Part shown: in pieces, positions 52,881 through 60,891 of the stretch | Layout of the letters: each line of letters starts with the position of its first letter | Numbering within the stretch: the stretch's first letter is position 1 | Assembly: GCF_051245535.1 (NCBI RefSeq) | Contig: NZ_CP195303.1 | Location: 1,302,001-1,366,000 of the forward strand | Source: Micavibrio aeruginosavorus_D | Lineage (GTDB): Bacteria; Pseudomonadota; Alphaproteobacteria; Micavibrionales; Micavibrionaceae | Reading direction: 5' to 3' | Length of the DNA: 64,000 bases | The notes under the pieces: generated by a model | Seen by the model: the letters and a program-made list of their open reading frames with translations, nothing else | Databases searched by the model: none | Told to the model about the DNA's origin: nothing | Made by a program: the position numbers and the translations under genes

Positions 52881-54698
52881 ATGATCCATGCGGCGGCCAT
52901 CCTTCCTGTCCTTTGCCTGTTGGCCGCATCTGTCGTCGCCTTGCCGCTGACCGCGTTACAGGACCCGGGACTGGCCATTGTCACCGGGCTGATCCTGCTG
53001 GCCGGGGCCGCCACGGCGATACCCGCGTTTCGCGCGGGCCGCATGATGATCCCGGCATCAGTCACCGCTTTATCCCTGCTCGGGCTATGGGGGTGGATGG
53101 GTGTCTCGATGGCGTTCAGCCCGGTGCCGTTCCACAGCCTGATCGCCTTCTGCACGTTCAGCGCCCTGCCCCTGACATTCTTTATCATCGGCGCGCATCC
53201 AGACCGCGGTGACATGACCCGGTTTTTGATGACGGGCCTTCTGGCTTTGTTCACGCTGCTGGCTTTGCCCGCGCTGTGGCAATTTATCACTGGTGTCACG
53301 ACACGCGCCCATTGGCCCATGCTGGATCCCAATATTCTCTGCACCCTGTTTGCGCTTGCTCTGCCCTTGGCTGTGGCGCGCAGCGTTACCGCGATCAACC
53401 GGATGCAATTGATCACCGGGCTGATCACCTGCGCGCTGCTCTGCGCCGCCATTATCGCCACGGGCAGCCGCGGGGGATTGGTGGCCGCCCTTGTTGCCGC
53501 TGTTACCTTTATCGCGTTGATGGACCGCACATTGATCAAACGGGCCATCGCCCCGGCGATGACGATAATTCTGGCCATGGGCGTGATGGTGTTCGTGCTG
53601 GGGCCACAAACAACAACCTTCGACCGCATGGCCACGCTGGCGCACAATGGGCCAGATGAAAACGGCCTGCTGCCCCGGCTGATTATGCATGACGGGTCCA
53701 TCCGCATGATGATGGACAACCCCATCGTCGGCACCGGGCCGGGCACGTTCTTTCTGATTTATCCCGGTTATCGCGGGTCCATTTCCGATACGTCGCTGGG
53801 TGCGTGGGCGCATTGCGATCCTCTGCAATGGGGGGCGGAGGCCGGCATTCCCGCCCTGATCCTGTTTTACGTTATTCTGGGTGCCGTTCTGGTCCGCACC
53901 ATCCGCGCCATGCGGGTCGCCACGCCGGATCGGCGGATGGATATTCTGGTGCCCTTTACCGCCTTGCTGGCCGTGGCGATCCAATCCCATGTGCAATTCC
54001 CGCTGCAAACACTGGCGGCGTTGATTCCCTGCGGCATTCTTCTGGCCGTCTGGCATCATGCCACAGCACAAGCCCTGCATGGCGGCGATGCGATCATCGC
54101 GCATGATCCCGGCCCGAAACGAACGGGATTCTTGATTGCGACACTGGCCGTTTTAACCCTGTTTATCGCCATGGTTGTTCCCATTGGCGGCGCGTTGTTT
54201 GAAATGCGTGCGGCCAGCCGGGCGTGGGCATCGGACGACCCCGCCGATGCGCGGAATGTTCTGATCCATCTGGCCCGCGCCGATCGCTGGGGACCAGACA
54301 GCTTCATCGACCCAGAGGTCACACTGGCCCGGATCAATATTTCGATGATCAACGCCAATGATGCCCCCACAAGCCGGACCCAGTTGATCAACGAAACAAC
54401 CGACCTGCTGGATGCGGCCACATACTGGAACCCGTATTGGGCGGATATTGATGCCTTGCGCGGTGATCTGGCGCTGGCCCTTGGCCTGCGCGATGCTGCA
54501 CGCGGCCATTACATCCACGCCTTGCAAAAAAACCCGCTGCATTTTAATGCCCGCATTGCCTTGGCACATACGATGCTGGATGATAAAAAAATGACCGATG
54601 CGGTGCGGTTGCTGGATATGGGATTACGCATGCCCCACCCGGGATGGTACCGCACGCAATCCGTCGCTTTGTTGAAATCCTATGGACTGGCCCAATGA
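52881..54698 (+). CDS. O-antigen ligase / polymerase family membrane protein with TPR tail
   Basis: The 605-residue protein has about twelve membrane segments and the Wzy_C family motif TGSRGGLVAALVAAV (about residue 194). The periplasmic loop after TM 7-8 contains GTGPGTFFLIYPGYRG, typical of the family. The C-terminal 150 residues are soluble with TPR-like helices (DAARGHYIHALQKNPLHFNA). Members join O-antigen or other polysaccharide units at the outer face of the inner membrane; substrate cannot be told. It sits behind kdsB and shares an ATGA overlap with the next gene. Confidence 0.75.
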   Translation: MIHAAAILPVLCLLAASVVALPLTALQDPGLAIVTGLILLAGAATAIPAFRAGRMMIPASVTALSLLGLWGWMGVSMAFSPVPFHSLIAFCTFSALPLTFFIIGAHPDRGDMTRFLMTGLLALFTLLALPALWQFITGVTTRAHWPMLDPNILCTLFALALPLAVARSVTAINRMQLITGLITCALLCAAIIATGSRGGLVAALVAAVTFIALMDRTLIKRAIAPAMTIILAMGVMVFVLGPQTTTFDRMATLAHNGPDENGLLPRLIMHDGSIRMMMDNPIVGTGPGTFFLIYPGYRGSISDTSLGAWAHCDPLQWGAEAGIPALILFYVILGAVLVRTIRAMRVATPDRRMDILVPFTALLAVAIQSHVQFPLQTLAALIPCGILLAVWHHATAQALHGGDAIIAHDPGPKRTGFLIATLAVLTLFIAMVVPIGGALFEMRAASRAWASDDPADARNVLIHLARADRWGPDSFIDPEVTLARINISMINANDAPTSRTQLINETTDLLDAATYWNPYWADIDALRGDLALALGLRDAARGHYIHALQKNPLHFNARIALAHTMLDDKKMTDAVRLLDMGLRMPHPGWYRTQSVALLKSYGLAQ

Positions 54699-55318
54699 CC
54701 CGCACAACACTGATCATCGCCCGCCATGGCAACACGTTTGAAAGCGGCGAAGCGCCGCGTCGCGTGGGATGCCGCACCGATTTGCCATTGACCGTGAAAG
54801 GTGAAGATCAAGCGCGCGCCATCGGCCAATATATCGCCGCCCACGGCTACACACCCGATGCGCTGTTTACATCCACCCTGCAACGCACGATGCGAACGGG
54901 TGCGGTGGCATTGGAAACGGCGCGGATTGATGCACCATCTTCGACCCTGCCCTTCCTGAATGAAATTGATTACGGCCCCGACGAAAATCAAACCGAAGAT
55001 CACGTCATCACGCGTCTGGGTGAAACCGCGTTACAGGATTGGGAAACCAACGGCATCATGCCGCCCGACTGGTCCCCGAGTCCCGACACCATCATCGATG
55101 GCTGGACCGCATTTGCCACCGACATTGTGCGCACCCGTCCGGGCCAATGCGTCATGGTCGTCACATCCAACGGCATTGCCCGCTTTGCCCAACACCTTTG
55201 CCCCGACCCGGCCTCGCTGGCCCGCGCCCATGGGTTGAAGATGGCCACCGGGGCCCTTTCGGTCTTTATCCATGATGGTGAGCAATGGATTCTTGAAGGC
55301 TGGAATATCCGCCCCTGA
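54695..55318 (+). CDS. Histidine phosphatase (phosphoglycerate mutase-like)
   Basis: The 207-residue protein has the RHG motif (LIIARHGNTFESG), the second His region in TSTLQRTMRTGAVALE, and an acidic LNEIDYGPDENQ in the usual place of the catalytic Glu. Family members remove phosphate from sugars, nucleotides or proteins; the target is not clear. The ATG overlaps the previous stop as ATGA. The final substrate His of typical members appears replaced in VVTSNGIARFA, where Asn stands where VSHGG is usual, so activity may be altered. Confidence 0.75.
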   Translation: MTRTTLIIARHGNTFESGEAPRRVGCRTDLPLTVKGEDQARAIGQYIAAHGYTPDALFTSTLQRTMRTGAVALETARIDAPSSTLPFLNEIDYGPDENQTEDHVITRLGETALQDWETNGIMPPDWSPSPDTIIDGWTAFATDIVRTRPGQCVMVVTSNGIARFAQHLCPDPASLARAHGLKMATGALSVFIHDGEQWILEGWNIRP

Positions 55319-55420
55319 GTCACCCAAAACTTGAGATTATCCAAAGCAACAGTAATTTTATACCAGTTTTATTGATGTTATGAATAATCAACGGGTTGAT
55401 CCAATACTCCGTTCAGTTAT

Positions 55421-55671
55421 AGCATTCCGTCGGATGCAAAAATGTGTCGTCCGGGGCATCGAGAACCCCTTTTCTGGAATCAGCGGCCCGCATCGGCCGT
55501 CGTGAATATTGCACTCTGTAGCGATATCACTGAATGCGCTTCTCGGCTTTCTCTTATGACCGGGGAGTGGTGGTGTATGTCCAGCGGCTTCGGCCTAAAG
55601 ACCATCACGCCGTTACTGATTCGACGGTTTTCGATCCCCGGTCGCCAGAGCTTCTCTGGCGACCTTTTTTT
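55421..55671 (+). ncRNA. Candidate structured RNA, copy 1, with own terminator
   Basis: I do not recognise this as a known RNA family. It has these helices, all of them kept in copy 2: GCATTC/GGATGC (55422-55437), CGGCC/GGCCG (55484-55499), GACCGGGGA/TCCCCGGTC (55558-55566 with 55635-55643) enclosing GTGGTGGT/ACCATCAC (55567-55574 with 55601-55608) and CCGT/ACGG (55610-55627). It also has GGC-TTCG-GCC (55585-55594). It ends in an 11-bp terminator stem and seven T. The likely length is about 250 bases. A promoter-like TTGATC-N15-TTATAG lies just before it. Confidence 0.55.
55640..55671 (+). terminator. Terminator ending copy 1 of the structured element
   Basis: GGTCGCCAGAG and CTCTGGCGACC form a perfect 11-bp stem around CTT, followed by seven T. 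Its first bases, GGTC, are also the end of the long stem TCCCCGGTC, so the two pairings compete. Confidence 0.9.
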
Positions 55672-55824
55672 GCGATTGTTTCGGCAATTTTCTCCGCCCC
55701 TGAACACCGCACACGCCAAAACATTAACGATAACTTGAGAAAATACAAACTTAATCATAATTTTTTCTTCGTTTTGCGGCATTATGTCCAAAACACCTCT
55801 TGATCCCCAATATTTCCCTGCGCT

Positions 55825-56045
55825 AGCATTCACCCGGATGCTGAGTACGCCATCTAGGACTTCGAAACCCCTTAGAGTCAGCGACCCACATCGGTCGCAA
55901 AGGTCTCGGTTTTAAACTGCAGGCCAGTGGTGTGCCCGTCGTTTGCTCTACGACCGGGGAGTGGTGGTGTATGTCCAACGTCTTTGCCGCAAAGACCACC
56001 ACACCGTCTCTGATTCTACGGTTTTCGATCCCCGGTCACCAGAGC
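55825..56045 (+). ncRNA. Candidate structured RNA, copy 2, leader of the lectin-like gene
   Basis: The last 93 bases (55952-56044) match copy 1 at 81 positions with no gap. The first part differs in sequence but keeps two hairpins: GCATTC/GGATGC (55826-55841, loop ACCC instead of CGTC) and CGACC/GGTCG (55882-55897), where copy 1 has CGGCC/GGCCG, a compensatory change. GTGGTGGT pairs with ACCACCAC here, a G-C where copy 1 has G-U. The terminator is lost: CCAGAG is followed by CATGTC. The ATG of the secreted lectin-like protein is 41 bases downstream, so this copy may be its mRNA leader. Confidence 0.5.
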
Positions 56046-56086
56046 ATGTCAGTTCCTCTGAACATCCATGGCCGGGAATATCTTCG

Positions 56087-57175
56087 ATGATTTTACGATT
56101 GTTTCTTCTAAGCCTGATGGTGCTTGCACCACTTGCAACGGCACGCGCACAAGAAACGCAGCCCCACGATCCCTGCACAGCCGGACAAATGCACCAGACA
56201 CGCCAGGTCGGCGGTCCCGAAACCCCCGGCGAGGGACATGTTCTGGTTTGCAACGGCACACAATGGGAACCCGTATTGCAATGGGACACCGCGACAGGCC
56301 GTACATTGATGCGGATTGCCGAGGATAGCACCACATGTGACGCCGATTATATCGGAGCCATGCGATATGCCGATGATTGCATCGAGGTTTGCAGCGCAGA
56401 TGGATGGGCGTCCCTCTGCGGCACCGGCGGTGGCGGCAGCGGCGACAACACACCCAATGCGTTTGATTTCACGGATGTAACCGGGGCCGCATTGGGCACG
56501 GCGATACCATCCAATATTGTCATGATTTACGGCATCAACACGCCATCCGATGTTCTGATCGGCGGGGATGGCAGCCCGGAATACCGTCTGTGTTCCGACA
56601 GCGGCTGTTCCACCGTGGCACAGAATTGGGGATCAACCCTGTCCACCATAACCAACGGGCAATATATTCAAATCCGCACAACCAGTTCTTCATATGGCTT
56701 AACCACACGCACCGTAAACCCGGTCGTGATTGGCACCGTATCCGCCAATTGGACGGTCACAACACTGGATGGCTACCGGTACGATTTCGAAAACAACTCC
56801 CTCTCCGGGTTCTCTGTTGCTGGTGGTGGATGGGGCGTTGTTCCGACTGGTGCCTTTGAAGGGACATACACGGCAATCTCATCAAACGCGGGACAGCAAA
56901 ACTCAACATCGGACCTCAATCTGACCCTGACATTAAGCGCACCAATGACCATCACCTTTTATTCCAAGGTTTCATCGGAGGCCTGTTGCGACTTCCTGCG
57001 CTTTTATATTGATGGAACACAACGCGGAAGCTGGTCCGGGAACTCGGCCTGGGCTCCGCGCAGCTATACCGTGACCGCAGGCACACATACGTTCAAATGG
57101 AGCTATATCAAGGATGGGTCATCCAACAGTGGTTCCGACACGGCCTGGATTGACCTTGTGACACTGGCCCCATAA
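56087..57175 (+). CDS. Secreted lectin-like protein
   Basis: The 362-residue precursor has a signal peptide (LRLFLLSLMVLAPLATARAQ). The first part of the mature chain has Cys/Trp repeats like those of the small protein at 5699-6094 (GHVLVCNGTQWEPVLQWD; IGAMRYADDCIEVCSADGW). A Gly-rich linker follows, then a Ser/Thr-rich strand region. The C-terminal 150 residues read like a jelly-roll lectin/MAM-type domain: YRYDFENNSLSGFSVAGGGW, ITFYSKVSSEACCDFLRFYI, DGTQRGSWSGNSAW and FKWSYIKDGSSNSGSDTAW. It probably binds sugars at the surface or outside. Its stop abuts the stop of the converging GH114 gene. A frame running upstream into the RNA element is unlikely to be its true start. Confidence 0.7.
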   Translation: MILRLFLLSLMVLAPLATARAQETQPHDPCTAGQMHQTRQVGGPETPGEGHVLVCNGTQWEPVLQWDTATGRTLMRIAEDSTTCDADYIGAMRYADDCIEVCSADGWASLCGTGGGGSGDNTPNAFDFTDVTGAALGTAIPSNIVMIYGINTPSDVLIGGDGSPEYRLCSDSGCSTVAQNWGSTLSTITNGQYIQIRTTSSSYGLTTRTVNPVVIGTVSANWTVTTLDGYRYDFENNSLSGFSVAGGGWGVVPTGAFEGTYTAISSNAGQQNSTSDLNLTLTLSAPMTITFYSKVSSEACCDFLRFYIDGTQRGSWSGNSAWAPRSYTVTAGTHTFKWSYIKDGSSNSGSDTAWIDLVTLAP

Positions 57176-57973
57176 TTACGGGCAGGTGTGAAGCACGGAG
57201 GTCAGTTGGCGATCTTTGAAAATAACGTTCACATTCTCTGGTTTTTGTTTGCACATCATGCCGATGGCCAACGTGATATTGTTTTCCGGATATTCAATAT
57301 CAAACACCATTTTTCCGGCCTTTTGAAACGGTTCTGCTTGCGCGCACCATCCCTCAAGAACGCACCGTTCCATCAAGACCCAATCAAAATCCGCGACTAA
57401 ATTCGCGGACAAAGATGTCGCGTTCTTTAAACCAATCCCCAGTCCCCGGCTGTGTGCGGCACGGGCCAGCCAGCGGTTAAAGTTCATCTGGTTGGTGTCA
57501 TTGATGGAAAACCCGGTTGTATTTTCAAACCCGTTGATATTGTCCGGGTCAACGCCGTCAAACCCCTTGTCCCGGCACAGATCCAACCGCGCCTCGATCA
57601 ACGGGCGCAAACCGCGATTGCGAATATCCAGCCATTTTTCCCCCTGCCAACCGCGATACCGCTTGCCGATCAGCTTGGTCGGAAAATCTTTGGCATCGGG
57701 GCGCCAGTTTTCCCATGCCCCAACATTGATATAACAAACAACCCACGTCCCCTGTTTTTGTAACGCCACCACCGTTTCAACGGGCGTATCAAACAGATCG
57801 AGGATCAGCATATCCCGCGCAGGCAGGGTATCAATGTGTGGCGGATCTTGCAGCAGGATGTCCCAATTGCGCACGCTCGCATTGGGTCGCCACCATGAAA
57901 CCTTATCTTCCGCTTGGCCCGTTGCTGGAAAAGACAGAACAATCAAAAGAAAAAGGATTAAAAACCTGCCCAT
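57176..57973 (-). CDS. Secreted endo-alpha-1,4-polygalactosaminidase-like enzyme (GH114 type)
   Basis: GH114-type enzymes cut alpha-1,4-linked galactosamine polymers. The 265-residue precursor has a signal peptide (FLILFLLIVLSFPATGQA), then the TIM-barrel-like pattern LILDLFDTPVETVVALQKQG, VVCYINVGAWENWRPDAKDF, RYRGWQGEKWLDIRN, GFDGVDPDNINGFENTTGF with candidate acidic catalytic residues, LGIGLKNATSL and a terminal MVFDIEYPEN. I chose the ATG at 57973 because GAGGAG lies eight bases upstream. It is divergent from the M32 gene and converges on the lectin-like gene with no gap. Confidence 0.8.
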   Translation of the reverse strand: MGRFLILFLLIVLSFPATGQAEDKVSWWRPNASVRNWDILLQDPPHIDTLPARDMLILDLFDTPVETVVALQKQGTWVVCYINVGAWENWRPDAKDFPTKLIGKRYRGWQGEKWLDIRNRGLRPLIEARLDLCRDKGFDGVDPDNINGFENTTGFSINDTNQMNFNRWLARAAHSRGLGIGLKNATSLSANLVADFDWVLMERCVLEGWCAQAEPFQKAGKMVFDIEYPENNITLAIGMMCKQKPENVNVIFKDRQLTSVLHTCP

Positions 57974-58073
57974 AATACGCTCCTCGCGTTCGGCCTGACT
58001 TTGACAGCCATGAACCGCCTGTGCCAATCTAGCCCTCATCCACAATAACGCAAGATAAACAGGGTTACCGTCC

Positions 58074-59591
58074 ATGACGCTCAGCGCCTATGAAAAACTG
58101 AAAGATCGTTTCCGCACCATTGCCAATCTGGGCGGCGCGGGCGGCATTCTGTATATGGACGGCATGACGGTCATGAAACCGGGCAGCGATTCCGATCGGT
58201 CCGAACAGATGATGGCCTTGGCCAGCGCCGGGCATATGTTGCTGGTTGATCCGGCGGTGAAGGATTGGCTGGATGAAAGCGAATCCAACGCCGCATCCCT
58301 GTCCCCCGCCGATCAAAAAAACCTTTATCTGATGCGCCGCCAGTGGATTGCGGCCACCGCCCTGCCGGAATCATTGGTGCGCGAAGTTGCGCGTCTGGAA
58401 ACAGAGGGCAATAATATGCACACCCAGCACCGCGCCAGCGGTAACTGGGCCGCGATGAAACCCGTTTATGAACAGGCCTTCAAAACATCGCGCGAAATCG
58501 GATTGATTTTAAAAGACGCCCTGGGGTTCAACAGCGCGTATGAAGCCCTGCTGGATAAATTCAGCCCTGGTTTGAAACTCTCCACCGTTGAAATGGAATT
58601 TGCCAAGCTGGAACGCGCGCTGCCCCCGATGATTGCGGAGGCTATGGCCCGCCAGAAGACGCAAAAGAAAATGAAACCGCTGGGCACCATTCCCGTGGAA
58701 CATCATCACGCGATTGCCAAGGATCTTTTGCGCGTTCTGGGGTTCGACCATGATCGCGGCGTGTTCTACACCGGCGATATGCACCCGTTAAGCGGCGGCA
58801 CGCCGGATGATTCCCGCCTGACCACACGCTATAACCCCGACCATATTCTGGACGGGCTGTACACCATTATGCACGAAACGGGCCACAGCCTGTATGAACA
58901 GGGATCGCCGCGCGCATGGCGGTACCAACCCGTGGGTCACACCATGGGCATGGATGTGCATGAAAGCCAGTCGATGATTCTGGAACATCAGGCCTGCAAA
59001 ATTCCGGAATTTATCGGATACCTGTCCACGCTGGCGCATCAGCATTTACCCCGTAAATACCGCAAGGGTTTCACGCCAGACAATCTGGCCCGGCACATCT
59101 TCCATGTCGAACCCTCCTTCATTCGCGTTGCAGCGGATGAACTGACCTACCCCGGCCATATTATCCTGCGTTACAATATCGAACGCGCGATGATTGAAGG
59201 CGACATGACCATCAACGACCTGCCCGGCGCATGGAATGATGCGATGAAGAAAACATTCGGCCTGACCCCGCCGGATGCATCCAAGGGTCACATGCAGGAC
59301 GTTCACTGGCCCAGCCTGTCCGCCGGATATTTCCCGGCCTATACGCTGGGGGCCATGGGGGCCGCGCAATTCTTTGCCGCCGCCGTAAAAGCCAACCCGT
59401 CTTTGCCCGGTGAAATCGGCACGGGCCAATTCCAGACCTTGAAAACATGGTTGAACACCAATGTGCATGGCCATGGGTCATTGCTGAGCCAAGACGAATT
59501 GTTCACCGCCGCCACGGGTGAAGCGCTGAACGCCACCTATTACCTGAACCATTTGTCGCGGCGCTATCTGGGCCGGGATTGGCAGCCATAG
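58074..59591 (+). CDS. M32-family metallocarboxypeptidase (Taq type)
   Basis: This zinc carboxypeptidase trims residues from the C-terminus of peptides in the cytoplasm. The 505-residue protein has the zinc motif HETGH (in YTIMHETGHSLYEQG, about residue 264) and the downstream Glu in MDVHESQSMILEHQACK, and DELTYPGHIILRYNIERAMI, a family hallmark. Length equals that of known M32 enzymes. It is divergent from the GH114 gene. Together with the Yej-type importer nearby it could process imported peptides; that link is inference. Confidence 0.93.
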   Translation: MTLSAYEKLKDRFRTIANLGGAGGILYMDGMTVMKPGSDSDRSEQMMALASAGHMLLVDPAVKDWLDESESNAASLSPADQKNLYLMRRQWIAATALPESLVREVARLETEGNNMHTQHRASGNWAAMKPVYEQAFKTSREIGLILKDALGFNSAYEALLDKFSPGLKLSTVEMEFAKLERALPPMIAEAMARQKTQKKMKPLGTIPVEHHHAIAKDLLRVLGFDHDRGVFYTGDMHPLSGGTPDDSRLTTRYNPDHILDGLYTIMHETGHSLYEQGSPRAWRYQPVGHTMGMDVHESQSMILEHQACKIPEFIGYLSTLAHQHLPRKYRKGFTPDNLARHIFHVEPSFIRVAADELTYPGHIILRYNIERAMIEGDMTINDLPGAWNDAMKKTFGLTPPDASKGHMQDVHWPSLSAGYFPAYTLGAMGAAQFFAAAVKANPSLPGEIGTGQFQTLKTWLNTNVHGHGSLLSQDELFTAATGEALNATYYLNHLSRRYLGRDWQP

Positions 59592-59605
59592 CCCTCTCTC
59601 CAACT

Positions 59606-59682
59606 CAGGCATTCCCGCGAAAGCGGGAATCCATACAATTCATCAACCACCCCGTGGATTCCCGCTTTCGCGGGAATGCCTG
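59606..59682. repeat. Dispersed palindromic repeat, family C, copy 3
   Basis: CAGGCATTCCCGCGAAAGCG begins the element and CGCTTTCGCGGGAATGCCTG ends it. It sits between the M32 gene and yejB. Confidence 0.88.
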
Positions 59683-59778
59683 AAAATTGACATTATGGAA
59701 TATTTTGATCTGGGGGCTATCCACTAAATTTTGCACCCCGCCCTTGGCGTAACGTCCGCAATTTCCTAATCTTTCGGC

Positions 59779-60891
59779 ATGTCATCATCCATGCTGTCTT
59801 ACATTCTGCGCCGCTTGCTTCTCATGATTCCGACCTTGTTCGGGATCTTGCTGATTTCATTCATCGTCATTCAATTCGTCCCCGGTGGCCCGGTGGAGCG
59901 GATGATTGCGGTGATGCAGGGGCATGGCGGCGGCGCGACCGATCGTTTCACGGGTGCGGGCGGGGCCGATATGGCCATGAACGCCATGCAGAATGTTGGT
60001 GAGGGCAGCAAGTATCGCGGTAGCCAAGGCCTCGACCCCGAATTTGTCGCTGAACTGGAAAAACTCTACGGGTTTGATAAACCCGCACCGGAGCGTTTCT
60101 GGATCATGCTGAAAAATTATCTGCGCTTTGATCTGGGTGAAAGTTACTACCGCAATATTTCCGTGATCGATCTGGTGCTGGAAAAAATGCCGGTGTCAAT
60201 TTCACTCGGCATCTGGTCCACCTTGCTGATCTATCTCATCTCCATCCCGCTGGGTATTCGCAAGGCGGTGACGGATGGATCAAAATTCGACGTCTGGACA
60301 TCGGCCGCGGTTTTCATCGGCTATGCCATTCCGTCCTTTATGTTCGCTATTTTGTTGATCATCGTCTTTGCGGGTGGGCGGTATTTCGACATCTTCCCGC
60401 TGCGCGGCCTGGTCTCCGAAGGCTGGGCGACCATGCCGCTGTGGAAACAGATCCTCGATTATTTCTGGCACATGGCCCTGCCCGTTACGGCATTGGTCAT
60501 TGGTGGATTTGCGGGCCTGACCATGCTGACCAAAAACAGTTTTCTGGATGAAATTAACAAGCAATACGTGCTGACCGCACGGGCCAAGGGCCTGACCGAA
60601 CACCGCGTCCTGTACGGCCATGTGTTCCGCAATGCCATGCTGATCGTCATTGCCGGGTTCCCGGCGGCGTTCCTTGGGCTGTTCTTTACCGGTGCGTTGC
60701 TGATCGAAGTGATTTTCAGCCTCGATGGCCTTGGCCTGCTCGGGTACGAATCCATCATCAACCGGGATTATCCGGTGGTGCTGGGCACGCTCTATGTCTT
60801 CTCGCTGATTGGTTTGCTGGTCGGGCTGATCCGCGACATTATCTATGTGAAAATCGATCCACGCATCGATTTCTCGGCGAGGTCTGTGTGA
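59779..60891 (+). CDS. yejB: Peptide ABC transporter permease YejB
   Basis: YejB is an inner-membrane permease of the YejABEF-type peptide importer. The 370-residue protein has the N-terminal signature YILRRLLLMIPTLFGILLIS followed by FIVIQFVPGGPVERM, the YejB-specific periplasmic insert beginning with GHGGGATDRFTGAGGADMAM, and the ABC permease loop LTARAKGLTEHRVLYGHVFR. It has six membrane segments. Its stop overlaps the yejE start as TGATG. The binding protein yejA is 7.7 kb upstream. Confidence 0.9.
   Translation: MSSSMLSYILRRLLLMIPTLFGILLISFIVIQFVPGGPVERMIAVMQGHGGGATDRFTGAGGADMAMNAMQNVGEGSKYRGSQGLDPEFVAELEKLYGFDKPAPERFWIMLKNYLRFDLGESYYRNISVIDLVLEKMPVSISLGIWSTLLIYLISIPLGIRKAVTDGSKFDVWTSAAVFIGYAIPSFMFAILLIIVFAGGRYFDIFPLRGLVSEGWATMPLWKQILDYFWHMALPVTALVIGGFAGLTMLTKNSFLDEINKQYVLTARAKGLTEHRVLYGHVFRNAMLIVIAGFPAAFLGLFFTGALLIEVIFSLDGLGLLGYESIINRDYPVVLGTLYVFSLIGLLVGLIRDIIYVKIDPRIDFSARSV

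Larger units (their letters stand above)
55319..56086. other. 768-base non-coding region holding the duplicated element
   Basis: This is the longest gap in the window. It begins with an AT-rich stretch (55319-55420), then carries element copy 1 with its terminator, an AT-rich spacer (55672-55824) that contains promoter-like TTGAGA and CATAAT, and element copy 2, which leads into the secreted lectin-like gene. Several short frames cross it, but none has a ribosome site. Confidence 0.65.

Noticed and set aside
55611..55630. CTGATTCGACGG resembles the 5' end of tmRNA
   Set aside because: Only about ten bases match, copy 2 differs there, and no tRNA-like acceptor end or tag frame is present.
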